From the NCBI RefSeq assembly GCF_025742995.1, contig NZ_JAOVQM010000002.1, forward strand, positions 372,001 to 436,000: a stretch of DNA of 64,000 nt, given 5' to 3'. The notes below the pieces were generated by a model. That model did no database searches, had not been told where the DNA came from, and saw nothing but the letters and a program-made list of their open reading frames with translations. This document shows positions 17,372-25,141 of the stretch, in pieces; the first letter of the stretch is position 1; every line of letters begins with the position of its first letter. The translations under genes and the position numbers were made by a program. The stretch comes from Paracholeplasma manati. GTDB taxonomy: Bacteria > Bacillota_I > Bacilli_A > Acholeplasmatales > UBA5453.

Positions 17372-17827
17372 TTGGATAAAATTGTCGTTAATACAGCGTT
17401 TGGACATGTGAAAATTGAAGCTGAGCATCAATCGATTCGAAGATTGGATTTAACCAATGAACCACTAGTATCATCGGATTGTCCGGTTTTAAACCGTGCA
17501 GCCAATCAAATCCGTCGTTATTTTGATGGTGAATCCATCAACTTTGATTTGCCATTAAATCCCATAGGTACGACATTTCAGTGCGCTGTGTGGCATGCGC
17601 TGACTGAGATTCCTTATGGCGAAACCAGGAGTTATCAAGACATTGCGAGAGCGATTGGGAATGTTAAAGCAGTTAGAGCTGTGGGTGGGGCTGTCAATAA
17701 GAACCCCATCATGATTGTGATTCCCTGTCATCGTGTGATTGGGAAAGATGGTTCTTTGGTTGGCTTTTATGGCGGATTAGAACTTAAACAACGCTTGTTG
17801 AACCTTGAAAAGGGGATTGCATCATGA
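17372..17827 (+). CDS. ogt: Methylated-DNA-protein cysteine methyltransferase
   Basis: 151 residues. The active-site motif is IPCHRVIG near residue 123, where the cysteine irreversibly accepts the alkyl group from O6-alkylguanine. The DNA-binding helix-turn-helix with arginine finger (SYQDIARAIGNVKAVRAVG) and the FQCAVWHAL segment are intact. I chose the TTG at 17372 because AGGTG lies seven bases upstream, whereas the in-frame GTG at 17363 overlaps that site. It overlaps the glycosylase gene by four bases, forming a two-gene alkylation-repair operon. Confidence 0.92.
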   Translation: MDKIVVNTAFGHVKIEAEHQSIRRLDLTNEPLVSSDCPVLNRAANQIRRYFDGESINFDLPLNPIGTTFQCAVWHALTEIPYGETRSYQDIARAIGNVKAVRAVGGAVNKNPIMIVIPCHRVIGKDGSLVGFYGGLELKQRLLNLEKGIAS

Positions 17828-18444
17828 GTGTATTTGAATACGATGTAGAAGCCCTAGAGTATTTGAAGAAGAAAGATAAAAAACTCGCTCAGATTATCGA
17901 TCAAATCGGTCCAATCCAACGTGGCATCAACCCCGATTTGTTTGAATCTTTAGTCAGCTCAATTGTCGCTCAGCAAATATCTGGTAAAGCATTTGAAACG
18001 GTATATGCCAGACTCAAACAAAAAACCGATATCACACCCCAAGGCATATTAAATCTCACCACGGAAGACATTCAAACCTGTGGTATGAGCCTCAAAAAAG
18101 TGGGTTATATTCAAGGCGCAGCTGCGTATTTCAGCCAAACCGATATCGATGTTTTAAGACATATGACTGATGAGGCTTTAATCAATCACCTGATTGAACT
18201 CAAAGGCATAGGTAGGTGGACCGCAGAGATGTTGTTGATCTTTTCACTCAACCGGATGAACATTCTTTCAAAGAAAGACTTGGCCATTCGTCGAGGCATC
18301 AGCATGCTTTACCACCACCCTCAAATTACCGATGCGTTACTCGAAAAATACCACAAACGATATAGTCCATACGCCAGTGTCGCATCCCTATATTTATGGG
18401 AAATCTCGAGCGGACGCTATGGTCACGTCGATCATCAAAAATAA
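17824..18444 (+). CDS. DNA-3-methyladenine glycosylase, AlkA-like HhH-GPD
   Basis: 206 residues. The helix-hairpin-helix is seen at LIELKGIGRWTAEMLL (residue 124 on), and the catalytic aspartate follows in SKKDLAIRRG. SSIVAQQISGKAFETVY is the typical N-terminal substrate-pocket helix. The enzyme excises alkylated purines such as 3-methyladenine to start base-excision repair. It is shorter than E. coli AlkA because the N-terminal TBP-like domain is absent, as in the MAG1/AfAlkA type. ATGA overlap with ogt supports a shared alkylation-repair role. Confidence 0.9.
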   Translation: MSVFEYDVEALEYLKKKDKKLAQIIDQIGPIQRGINPDLFESLVSSIVAQQISGKAFETVYARLKQKTDITPQGILNLTTEDIQTCGMSLKKVGYIQGAAAYFSQTDIDVLRHMTDEALINHLIELKGIGRWTAEMLLIFSLNRMNILSKKDLAIRRGISMLYHHPQITDALLEKYHKRYSPYASVASLYLWEISSGRYGHVDHQK

Positions 18445-18450
18445 TGCATA

Positions 18451-18478
18451 AAAATCACCTGAAAATGGTGATTTTTTC
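18451..18478 (+). terminator. Intrinsic terminator
   Basis: AAATCACC / GGTGATTT stem, seven-base loop and T run, shortly after the glycosylase stop. Confidence 0.85.
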
Positions 18479-18545
18479 GTTAAATTCCGTAAAAACGGAT
18501 GAAAATCCCTTGGCTAAAACATCGGTGAATTTGACTGAAAAACCG

Positions 18546-18568
18546 TTGTTTAGTTTCATTTTAAACAA
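18546..18568. repeat. Inverted repeat upstream of the Y-family polymerase
   Basis: TTGTTTA (18546-18552) and TAAACAA (18562-18568) are exact inverse copies with a nine-base spacer, 35 bases before the -10 TATAAT at 18603-18608. Possible operator. It does not match the Bacillota LexA box (CGAAC-N4-GTTCG). Confidence 0.35.
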
Positions 18569-18633
18569 GGTATTTTCATCTTTTTTACATCCAAAGGATT
18601 GATATAATAGTGACACAAAAGGGAGGTGAGCCT

Positions 18634-19905
18634 ATGGAAGAGTATCGATTACACAAACAGATTTTATGCATCGACTTGAAAAGTTTTTACGCGTCGGTTG
18701 AGTGCAGTTTGAGGGGCCTTGATCCATTCAAGACACCATTGGTGGTCGCGGACAAATCCAGAGGTAAAGGCGCCATCACCTTAGCGGTCACCCCATTTTT
18801 GAAAAAGTTGGGCATCCCTAGCCGCTGTCGTATTTATGACATCCCTGAAAATTTGCGAGATAAAATCATTTTTGCGAGACCACAAATGAAAACCTATATG
18901 GAATATTCAATGAAAATTGTCGAGATTTATCTATCATTCATCTCTGAGGAAGATTTGTATGTGTATTCCGTCGATGAAGCTTTTTTAGATGTCACCACTT
19001 ACTTGAATTTCTATCAAATGACGGATGTTGAACTCGCAAAGAAAATCGTGGATAAAATCCAAACGGAATTGCATTTGCCATCGAGTTGTGGGGTAGGACC
19101 TAACATGATTATGGCGAAAATGGCACTTGATATCGACTCTAAAAAAGCCAAAGATTCGATTGCGAAATGGACCTACGAAGACATTCCAACCAAACTATGG
19201 CCGGTCAAACCCATCTCTGAAATGTGGGGGATTGGACGCCGCATGGAACACCATTTAAACCTTTTAGGTTTAGAGACCATTGGAGACATCGCGAGGTACG
19301 ATAAAAATCTACTTAAACGGAAATTTGGCGTTTTGGGTGAAGAATTGTGGTACCACACCCATGGTATTGACATGAGTATCCTTCAAGACAAAAATAAATT
19401 GCGTGCCCAAAACAAGAGTTATGGACACTCTCAAATTCTATTTAGAAATTATTACGCACCAGAAATCTATACCATCATCTTAGAAATGGCAGATGAAGTG
19501 ACCAGACGACTGCGTATTGGCAGAAAGAAATGTCGTGTCATTCACTTTGGGGCTGGGTATTCGAAAGACAACCATGGTGGGTTACACAAACAAGTGACCC
19601 TTGAACGACCAACCTCAAGTTTCAAATTGATTTACGATACGTGTGTCGATATTTTCAATGAGCAATACGATGGTAGTCCTGTAAGATCGATTGGTATCTC
19701 ACTGGGCGGTTTGACCGAATCAGAAACCCATCAGTTTAGTCTATTTGAAGACCTTGAACGCGATGAACATGAGTATCAGTTATTGGCATCCGTGGATGAA
19801 ATCAAATACCGCTATGGCAAAAATGCAGTGAACCGAGGTTCATCACTCAATAAAGAATCGACAATTCGTGACCGAAATACGTTTGTTGGAGGTCATCATG
19901 AGTAA
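18634..19905 (+). CDS. Y-family translesion DNA polymerase, UvrX/DinB type
   Basis: 423 residues. Palm-domain catalytic motifs are intact: CIDLKSFYASVEC (first Asp, near residue 12) and YSVDEAFLDVT (Ser-x-Asp-Glu, near residue 110). An HhH region includes WGIGRRMEHHLN. The Lys/Arg pattern and the YGHSQ region match the UvrX/UmuC-like Bacillus subgroup rather than canonical DinB. I used the ATG at 18634 because GGGAGG ends about six bases upstream; the GTG at 18610 precedes that site. It overlaps the yolD gene by eight bases. It copies past damaged template without proofreading. Confidence 0.9.
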   Translation: MEEYRLHKQILCIDLKSFYASVECSLRGLDPFKTPLVVADKSRGKGAITLAVTPFLKKLGIPSRCRIYDIPENLRDKIIFARPQMKTYMEYSMKIVEIYLSFISEEDLYVYSVDEAFLDVTTYLNFYQMTDVELAKKIVDKIQTELHLPSSCGVGPNMIMAKMALDIDSKKAKDSIAKWTYEDIPTKLWPVKPISEMWGIGRRMEHHLNLLGLETIGDIARYDKNLLKRKFGVLGEELWYHTHGIDMSILQDKNKLRAQNKSYGHSQILFRNYYAPEIYTIILEMADEVTRRLRIGRKKCRVIHFGAGYSKDNHGGLHKQVTLERPTSSFKLIYDTCVDIFNEQYDGSPVRSIGISLGGLTESETHQFSLFEDLERDEHEYQLLASVDEIKYRYGKNAVNRGSSLNKESTIRDRNTFVGGHHE

Positions 19906-20233
19906 ATATGTTGATCGGGGTATCATCAAATGGTCACCGTTTGATGGGTTGGCAGGGTTCAATGATATGTTCACAGAACTCAGAAATCGTTTGACACGCA
20001 TGGATAAGCCGATTTTGTTGGATGACCGCTTGGAAGAACTGGATTTGGCCCTCCAAAACGCATCCGAAAACAACCAGCAAGTGCTCATCGAATATTACTA
20101 CGATGGGCATGTGAGATACACGGAAGGCACCATACTTAAAATTGATCGCATTCATCACCGTATTTTGATGGATACGAAACAAACACTTGGGATTGAAGAT
20201 ATCTTAAATATCCATGAAATACAGGCTGAATGA
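19898..20233 (+). CDS. yolD: YolD-like protein
   Basis: 111 residues. DRGIIKWSPFDGLAGFNDM at residues 5-23 is the YolD-family opening motif, and LDDRLEELDLALQNA plus the beta segment YDGHVRYTEGTILKID fit the family core. The ATG at 19898 has GGAGG five bases upstream and lies inside the polymerase gene. YolD proteins are small partners encoded with UvrX-type Y-family polymerases, as in the SP-beta prophage, and are thought to be accessory factors in translesion synthesis. The stop codon sits in the terminator hairpin. Confidence 0.88.
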   Translation: MSKYVDRGIIKWSPFDGLAGFNDMFTELRNRLTRMDKPILLDDRLEELDLALQNASENNQQVLIEYYYDGHVRYTEGTILKIDRIHHRILMDTKQTLGIEDILNIHEIQAE

Positions 20234-20250
20234 GCCTGTATTTATTTTTT
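20219..20250 (+). terminator. Intrinsic terminator overlapping yolD stop
   Basis: Perfect nine-base stem ATACAGGCT / AGCCTGTAT, five-base loop, T-rich tail. The left arm encodes the last residues of YolD. Confidence 0.9.
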
Positions 20251-20254
20251 CAGG

Positions 20255-20283
20255 TTTACAATTTGAGCGAATAAGCGTATAAT
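20255..20283 (+). promoter_or_regulatory. pheA promoter
   Basis: TTTACA (20255-20260) and TATAAT (20278-20283) with 17-base spacing. Confidence 0.75.
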
Positions 20284-20309
20284 TACACTTAAATATTTAG
20301 AGGTAATTT

Positions 20310-21134
20310 ATGAAAAAAATCGCTATGCTTGGACCTAAAAACACCTATTCAGAGGTGGCTGCGAAGGTCTATCAAAATCATACAAAAACAACCTATACAT
20401 TCAGCTATCAAAAGCGTATTGCTGATGTGTTTGAAGCGATGAACACTGATACAATTGGAATCATCCCCATTGAAAATACACTAGAGGGCTATGTTCAACA
20501 GCATTTGGATTATTTGTTAGAGTATCCCACGTATACAATCACTCAAGAACTGAGACTCGATGTCGCTTTTACTTGTATTAGTCATGTACCACTAGCATCC
20601 ATTGAAACGCTATATGTACAATACGCTACCAAAAATCAATGTCAAAAATTTATTGCAAAACTCGATGGCGTGAATCTCGTCGTGACAGATAGTAACTCGC
20701 AGTCATATGAGGCATATTTAAAAGATTATAGTAGTGCAGTAATCATTCCAAACCATATCTATGAAGAAGGAATGGCACCATATGACTATGTAAATATCAC
20801 CGATGAGTCTCATAACCAGACACGGTTTTGGATCATTGAATCTAAAGAACGATTAGACGCAACGTATGAAGATTACAAAATGGCTATGGTCTTCACGCCA
20901 AGGGTGGACAGACCAGGGCTATTGTTATCCATCGTTGAAGCGTTCGCAAAAGCCGAAATCAACCTCATTTCAATCATGTCTAGACCAACCAAAAAAGCGA
21001 TGGGGACGTATCATTTCTTCATTGAATTGGAATGTAAGTTGTCACAAGTCTCTCAAATTAAAACGATTTTAAAAACATTATCAACAGCGATGGATGTCAG
21101 GTTATTGGGGATATTCCCAGACTTGTCAGCTTAA
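20310..21134 (+). CDS. pheA: Prephenate dehydratase with ACT domain
   Basis: 274 residues. The N-terminus MKKIAMLGPKNTYSEVAA is the PDT opening, and IIPIENTLEGYVQQHLDYL contains the conserved substrate-site Glu-Asn. The C-terminal ACT domain (residues 190-270; DRPGLLLSIVEAFAKAEINL, then SRPTKKAMGTYHFFIELE) normally binds phenylalanine for feedback inhibition. It converts prephenate to phenylpyruvate. The motif TRFWII replaces the usual TRFxVI, which is conservative. No other aromatic-pathway genes are in the window. AGAGGTAA precedes the ATG. Confidence 0.9.
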   Translation: MKKIAMLGPKNTYSEVAAKVYQNHTKTTYTFSYQKRIADVFEAMNTDTIGIIPIENTLEGYVQQHLDYLLEYPTYTITQELRLDVAFTCISHVPLASIETLYVQYATKNQCQKFIAKLDGVNLVVTDSNSQSYEAYLKDYSSAVIIPNHIYEEGMAPYDYVNITDESHNQTRFWIIESKERLDATYEDYKMAMVFTPRVDRPGLLLSIVEAFAKAEINLISIMSRPTKKAMGTYHFFIELECKLSQVSQIKTILKTLSTAMDVRLLGIFPDLSA

Positions 21135-21163
21135 ACAGGATTGATGTTAGGATAGGTGATAAG

Positions 21164-22402
21164 ATGATAACAGCGATTTTATTAGGGGCGGGTAACCGAG
21201 GTGAACACGCCTATGGACCGTACGCGTTGCAGCATCCAGATGAGATTCAATTTGTTGGTGTAGCAGATGCCAATGTGGTGCGTTTAAACTCTTTTTCTAA
21301 GAAGCACAACATTCCTCAAAATCGACAATATACAGATTACAAAGATATACTCAATGAACCAAAAATGGCCGATGTTTGCTTCATATGTCTTCAAGATCGC
21401 ATGCATTATGAACCAGCACTCAAAGCCATTGAACTTGGGTATGATCTATTCTTAGAAAAACCGATGGCTGTTAGCGCAACTGAAGTCATTGAGATTTTTA
21501 ATCATGCACAAAAATACAAGAAAAATGTCATGGTCGGTCATGTGTTAAGATATACCGACTTTTTCAACGCAATCAAACAAATCATTGTGTCTGGTGAAAT
21601 TGGTGAAGTTGTCACGATACAACACAATGAAAATGTATCTTATTGGCACCAAGCACACAGTTATGTTCGTGGCAATTGGCGAAATGTTGAGACAGCGTCA
21701 CCTATGATTCTAGCGAAATCATGTCACGATATGGATATCCTTTCTTGGTTGATTCAATCGAAACCTACCAAAGTCGCTTCATTTGGAAGTTTAAGTCATT
21801 TTAAAGCTTCAACCATGAACGACGTACCGAAACGTTGTATGGATGGCTGTCCACACCAGGAAACCTGTCCATATTTCGCACCCAAGGTCTATTTGAATGC
21901 ACCGGATTGGATGAAATTGCCTGTTTCAGATGATATATCCGATTCAGCGATATTAGAAGCACTCAAAACGGGTCCTTATGGCCGTTGTGTGTACCGCTGT
22001 GATAACGATGTGGTCGATCACCAAGTGGTATCGATTGAATTTGAAAATCAAGCAACCGCTAGTTTTACGATGACCGCATTTACCCATGAAAATACCAGAA
22101 CCATCAAAGTGATGGGGACCAAAGGGGAAATCCGTGGCCACATGGATAAAAATACCTTAGAGGTATATACGTTTGGCAACGAACGACCAAAACGCATCGA
22201 TCTCAATCATAGTCAATATGGTCATGGCGGTGGAGACCAAGGCATTATGGCAGCGTTTGTTCAACTCATAAATCAAAAGAAATTTGATTTACCAAGCCTT
22301 GAAATTTCGACACAAGCCCATTTGTTGGCATTTATGGCTGAAACCGCTCGATTAGAAGGGCGTGTTGTAAAATTCGACGAATTTACGAAGGTCAAACCAT
22401 GA
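21164..22402 (+). CDS. Gfo/Idh/MocA-family NAD(P)-dependent oxidoreductase
   Basis: 412 residues. The Rossmann motif LLGAGNRG is at residues 6-13. FLEKPMAVSA contains the conserved Glu-Lys-Pro of the catalytic site. The C-terminal half is the alpha/beta substrate domain. A cysteine-rich insert (CMDGC, ETCPYF, and later GRCVYRCDNDVVDHQV) is typical of one long clade whose sugar or polyol substrate is usually unknown. AGGTGAT precedes the ATG. It overlaps the downstream acetyltransferase gene by four bases, so the two likely act together, perhaps on an aminosugar or similar substrate (inference). Confidence 0.85.
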   Translation: MITAILLGAGNRGEHAYGPYALQHPDEIQFVGVADANVVRLNSFSKKHNIPQNRQYTDYKDILNEPKMADVCFICLQDRMHYEPALKAIELGYDLFLEKPMAVSATEVIEIFNHAQKYKKNVMVGHVLRYTDFFNAIKQIIVSGEIGEVVTIQHNENVSYWHQAHSYVRGNWRNVETASPMILAKSCHDMDILSWLIQSKPTKVASFGSLSHFKASTMNDVPKRCMDGCPHQETCPYFAPKVYLNAPDWMKLPVSDDISDSAILEALKTGPYGRCVYRCDNDVVDHQVVSIEFENQATASFTMTAFTHENTRTIKVMGTKGEIRGHMDKNTLEVYTFGNERPKRIDLNHSQYGHGGGDQGIMAAFVQLINQKKFDLPSLEISTQAHLLAFMAETARLEGRVVKFDEFTKVKP

Positions 22403-23478
22403 TTCTTTTTCAAACTGCCAACAAAAAGACACGCTTAAGCGCTATCGAATTATCGATTAGAACCTTCAAAGCCAATATGGGAGAACAGTTTACCCTGTTG
22501 TTTAGCCATCATAATCGTAAACACATGTTTTTAGCACTAGACGGCCAAAAAGTGGTTTCGATGGTCAATTATTATCCGTCGCGAATTACACTGAATGGCA
22601 TTCAATTCAATGTCGCATCGATAGGGTCGGTTTGTACAGATACGGCGTATCGTGGACAAAACCTCGCTTCAAAATTATTGATAAATGCAGAACAAGCCAT
22701 GATTCAATCATCCATCGATTTTACCATCATTTCGGGTTCTGGTGGGATTTATGAAAGATTTGGTGCACGTGATGTGGGATACAATCATGAGTATTTGATA
22801 CCAATTGAACAATTTCCAAAAGATGAGAAGATGCATATTAGAGTTTATCAAGACAGCGATTTTGAAGATATCTACGCGTTTTATCAAAACGAAAGTCATC
22901 GATATCTACGAACCAAAGCAGAATTCAAACAATTATTAAAATCACAAACTGTCGCAGATACTTATTGTACCTACCCTGTAGTCGTGATAGAAAAAGAACG
23001 ACGTATTGTCGGATATGTTATTTTAAATCACTATGAAGATGCGAAAGATTTGTGGGTTAAAGAATTTGCTGGAAATAGGAGGACTTTTTACAATGCCATA
23101 CAGGCGTTGTTAACCTTTTTCAAAAAGACAGAAATCCATTTGGTGGTATCTGCCATCGATCCTTTAAATGAGTTATTTAGCACAAAACCTCATAAAATCA
23201 TTACTCAAGAAGCCAGTATTAAAATCATCCATAGGACTGACTTCGTGTCAAAAATTAACCACTATTTTTCAAAACAAAAAGCAGACTATGAATTGTCTAT
23301 TTCAGGTGCTTTTTATGTGTTGAAAGGTCAACAAAAAAGACATCAATTGAACGATGATGAATTGTTATTACTCATTTTTAGTGGTCAGAACAGTAGTGAA
23401 ATATGGCATAAACAGGAGATTCAATCGATGGGTTTTCCACTCCCATTACCGTGGTCTCATAATTTAAACTATCAATAA
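22399..23478 (+). CDS. Eis-like GNAT acetyltransferase
   Basis: 359 residues. The N-terminal GNAT domain has SIGSVCTDTAYRGQNLASKLL (acetyl-CoA loop, near residue 75-95) and the following IISGSGGIYERFGA, characteristic of Eis/enhanced-intracellular-survival-like enzymes. A second divergent GNAT-like domain occupies roughly residues 145-270. The C-terminal region resembles the SCP2-like fold of the family. Substrate unknown; relatives acetylate aminoglycosides or lysines. It begins with an ATGA overlap with the oxidoreductase gene. Confidence 0.8.
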   Translation: MILFQTANKKTRLSAIELSIRTFKANMGEQFTLLFSHHNRKHMFLALDGQKVVSMVNYYPSRITLNGIQFNVASIGSVCTDTAYRGQNLASKLLINAEQAMIQSSIDFTIISGSGGIYERFGARDVGYNHEYLIPIEQFPKDEKMHIRVYQDSDFEDIYAFYQNESHRYLRTKAEFKQLLKSQTVADTYCTYPVVVIEKERRIVGYVILNHYEDAKDLWVKEFAGNRRTFYNAIQALLTFFKKTEIHLVVSAIDPLNELFSTKPHKIITQEASIKIIHRTDFVSKINHYFSKQKADYELSISGAFYVLKGQQKRHQLNDDELLLLIFSGQNSSEIWHKQEIQSMGFPLPLPWSHNLNYQ

Positions 23479-23502
23479 AAACTATATACTATGTATATAA
23501 AT

Positions 23503-23550
23503 TTCAAATATTTGAATAAAAAACATATAATAACATCTAAAACAAGATGT
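23503..23550. repeat. AT-rich intergenic spacer with two small inverted repeats
   Basis: The gap between convergent genes (23479-23614) holds a perfect palindrome TTCAAATATTTGAA (23503-23516) and a hairpin ACATCT/AGATGT (23533-23550). The hairpin may act as a weak terminator for the plus-strand gene, although its T run is displaced. Confidence 0.35.
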
Positions 23551-23581
23551 AAATACATATTTTTCTAATACTTTAGTTTTT

Positions 23582-23608
23582 AAAAAAAGGGCTGTCAACG
23601 ACAGCTCT
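23582..23608 (-). terminator. Terminator of the lemA-TPM operon
   Basis: On the minus strand, GAGCTGTC / GACAGCCC with a GTT loop and one mismatch, then seven T. Confidence 0.8.
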
Positions 23609-23614
23609 TTATTG

Positions 23615-24394
23615 TTATATACCTCGACCACCACTGCCACCACCACCGCCACGGATTTTGATGACTGTGAATCCACCACCGAATCCCAATAAAACGACGA
23701 TGAGTGCGATACCCCAACCTGACCCTATGTTCAAGCCATTGATGGAAAGAATACTGAGTATCAAACCTAAGATGTCGGTTGAACCAGTATCTTCATGGAC
23801 ATAAGGTGCATCCATCATATCATCATAAAATTCATCCATATCATAAGGTAGTGGTTCTTCACCATAAACTTTATCATACAGTAAATTGAGTAGCTCATAT
23901 TGGAATTGCATCAATTTCATATCGATGATGCCATAATGAATATCTGCGTAAAAATAATTCTCACGCATCATATTCATTTCAGTCGGGGTCAAATATTCTT
24001 CTAAACCATAACCAGGTTCCATTTGAACTTCAAGGATATCTTGATAAGTGATCCCGTCATCAACGTACTCATTGACGAATATCAGCACCAAAAGGCCCAT
24101 GTCGGTGTCTTTATTACCAGGTGCCCACTGTTCAAATATTTCTACACGGTCATAATCTGCAATCTCACTCACATCCTGTACTAAGAAAGTTGCGTACACA
24201 ATTTGAATGTCACCATATTCTTCATATAGATAACGATTTTGGGCCGTAATCAGCCGTTCTGTGTATTGCATGAGTGATTCTGCGTAATCATTGACATAGT
24301 AACGAAACGTTGGATCTGGGTATTTGTTTTGCTTACAGGAAACAAGCAGAAGACTGAAAGCGGAAATGAATAGCCATTTCCAAAGGCGTTTCAT
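23615..24394 (-). CDS. TPM-domain lipoprotein (YgcG-like)
   Basis: 259 residues. The signal sequence MKRLWKWLFISAFSLLLVSC ends in a lipobox with the acceptor cysteine at residue 20. The TPM domain follows: YVNDYAESL, an IQIVYATFLVQDV strand, and VEIFEQWAPGNKDTDMGLLVLIFVNE, where Asp residues bind metal in related proteins. A late transmembrane helix (about residues 215-245) and a glycine-rich end (GGGGGSGGRGI) are typical of the family. It starts two bases after lemA, the usual LemA/TPM pairing at the membrane. Molecular function of the pair is unsettled. Confidence 0.85.
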   Translation of the reverse strand: MKRLWKWLFISAFSLLLVSCKQNKYPDPTFRYYVNDYAESLMQYTERLITAQNRYLYEEYGDIQIVYATFLVQDVSEIADYDRVEIFEQWAPGNKDTDMGLLVLIFVNEYVDDGITYQDILEVQMEPGYGLEEYLTPTEMNMMRENYFYADIHYGIIDMKLMQFQYELLNLLYDKVYGEEPLPYDMDEFYDDMMDAPYVHEDTGSTDILGLILSILSINGLNIGSGWGIALIVVLLGFGGGFTVIKIRGGGGGSGGRGI

Positions 24395-24396
24395 CC

Positions 24397-24987
24397 CTAA
24401 TCACCAAAATTGATGTCTGGTACTTCACCGGCACCATCATTGATTTTCCAATAGGTTTTGCTGGTATCAAAATTAAACATTTGAACAAATAAAACCCTTG
24501 GGAATTGACGGGCCGAACGGTTATAAGTTTCAACCGATTCGTTGTATCTTAAACGCGCGGTACTCAATGCGGATTCCATGGAACTGATTTCAATCATTAA
24601 ACTGATATATACTTGATTCGATTTGATTTCCGGGTTGTCTTCGACGATTGCTAATAAAGCGTTGATGGCTTCAACTTGTAAAGCGTCGGCTTCAGCCATG
24701 CCATCCGGATCACCTGCGAGTTTCGCAGCAGCGTAGGATGTACGCGCTTCAGTAATCATGGTGAAAATCGATTGTTCAACCGCTGTGTATCCTTCGACGA
24801 CGTCGACCAGTTGATCAATCTTGTCTGTTCTTTCTTGTAGTCTATTATCGATTTGTGCCATACGTCCATTGATAGATTCATCTAAATCAACCAAACGGTT
24901 GTAGCCAACCATAAGTGTGATTCCTGTGATAACGATGAGTAAGCTAATGAAACCTGCCAACCCTAAAATAATGCCTTTTGAACCCAT
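24397..24987 (-). CDS. lemA: LemA-family membrane protein
   Basis: 196 residues. One N-terminal transmembrane segment (residues 6-28) is followed by YNRLVDLDESINGRMAQIDNRLQERTDKIDQLV, the family signature, and then a long alpha-helical bundle. ARLRYNESVETYNRSARQFP near residue 150 is also diagnostic. LemA proteins face outward and are commonly encoded with TPM-domain proteins, as here. The minus-strand GGGAGGGA lies just upstream of the ATG, and a near-consensus promoter is at 25024-25052. Confidence 0.92.
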   Translation of the reverse strand: MGSKGIILGLAGFISLLIVITGITLMVGYNRLVDLDESINGRMAQIDNRLQERTDKIDQLVDVVEGYTAVEQSIFTMITEARTSYAAAKLAGDPDGMAEADALQVEAINALLAIVEDNPEIKSNQVYISLMIEISSMESALSTARLRYNESVETYNRSARQFPRVLFVQMFNFDTSKTYWKINDGAGEVPDINFGD

Positions 24988-25023
24988 AGATTATCCCTCC
25001 CACGTGATAACAAATTTTTATAC

Positions 25024-25052
25024 ATTATACATCGACTTTTTCACTTTATCAA
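25024..25052 (-). promoter_or_regulatory. lemA promoter
   Basis: Minus-strand TTGATA and TATAAT separated by 17 bases, about 40 bases before the lemA start. Confidence 0.8.
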
Positions 25053-25113
25053 ACGATTGGTCACAGATATTGAGAATATTATTAAAAAAATATTAAAATC
25101 GCGTCTAAATAAC

Positions 25114-25141
25114 AAAAAAATAGCCTTTTTAGGGGCTATTT
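25114..25141 (-). terminator. Terminator of the GH13 gene
   Basis: Minus-strand AATAGCC / GGCTATT stem followed by seven T. The TAG stop lies in the left arm. Confidence 0.85.

Noticed and set aside
18396-18602. 68-residue open frame after the glycosylase
   Set aside because: It crosses a terminator and AT-rich spacer and has no ribosome site.
23484-23495. A 12-base match (ATATACTATGTA) to the padR operator region
   Set aside because: It lies between convergent genes in very AT-rich DNA and lacks the second arm; chance is likely.
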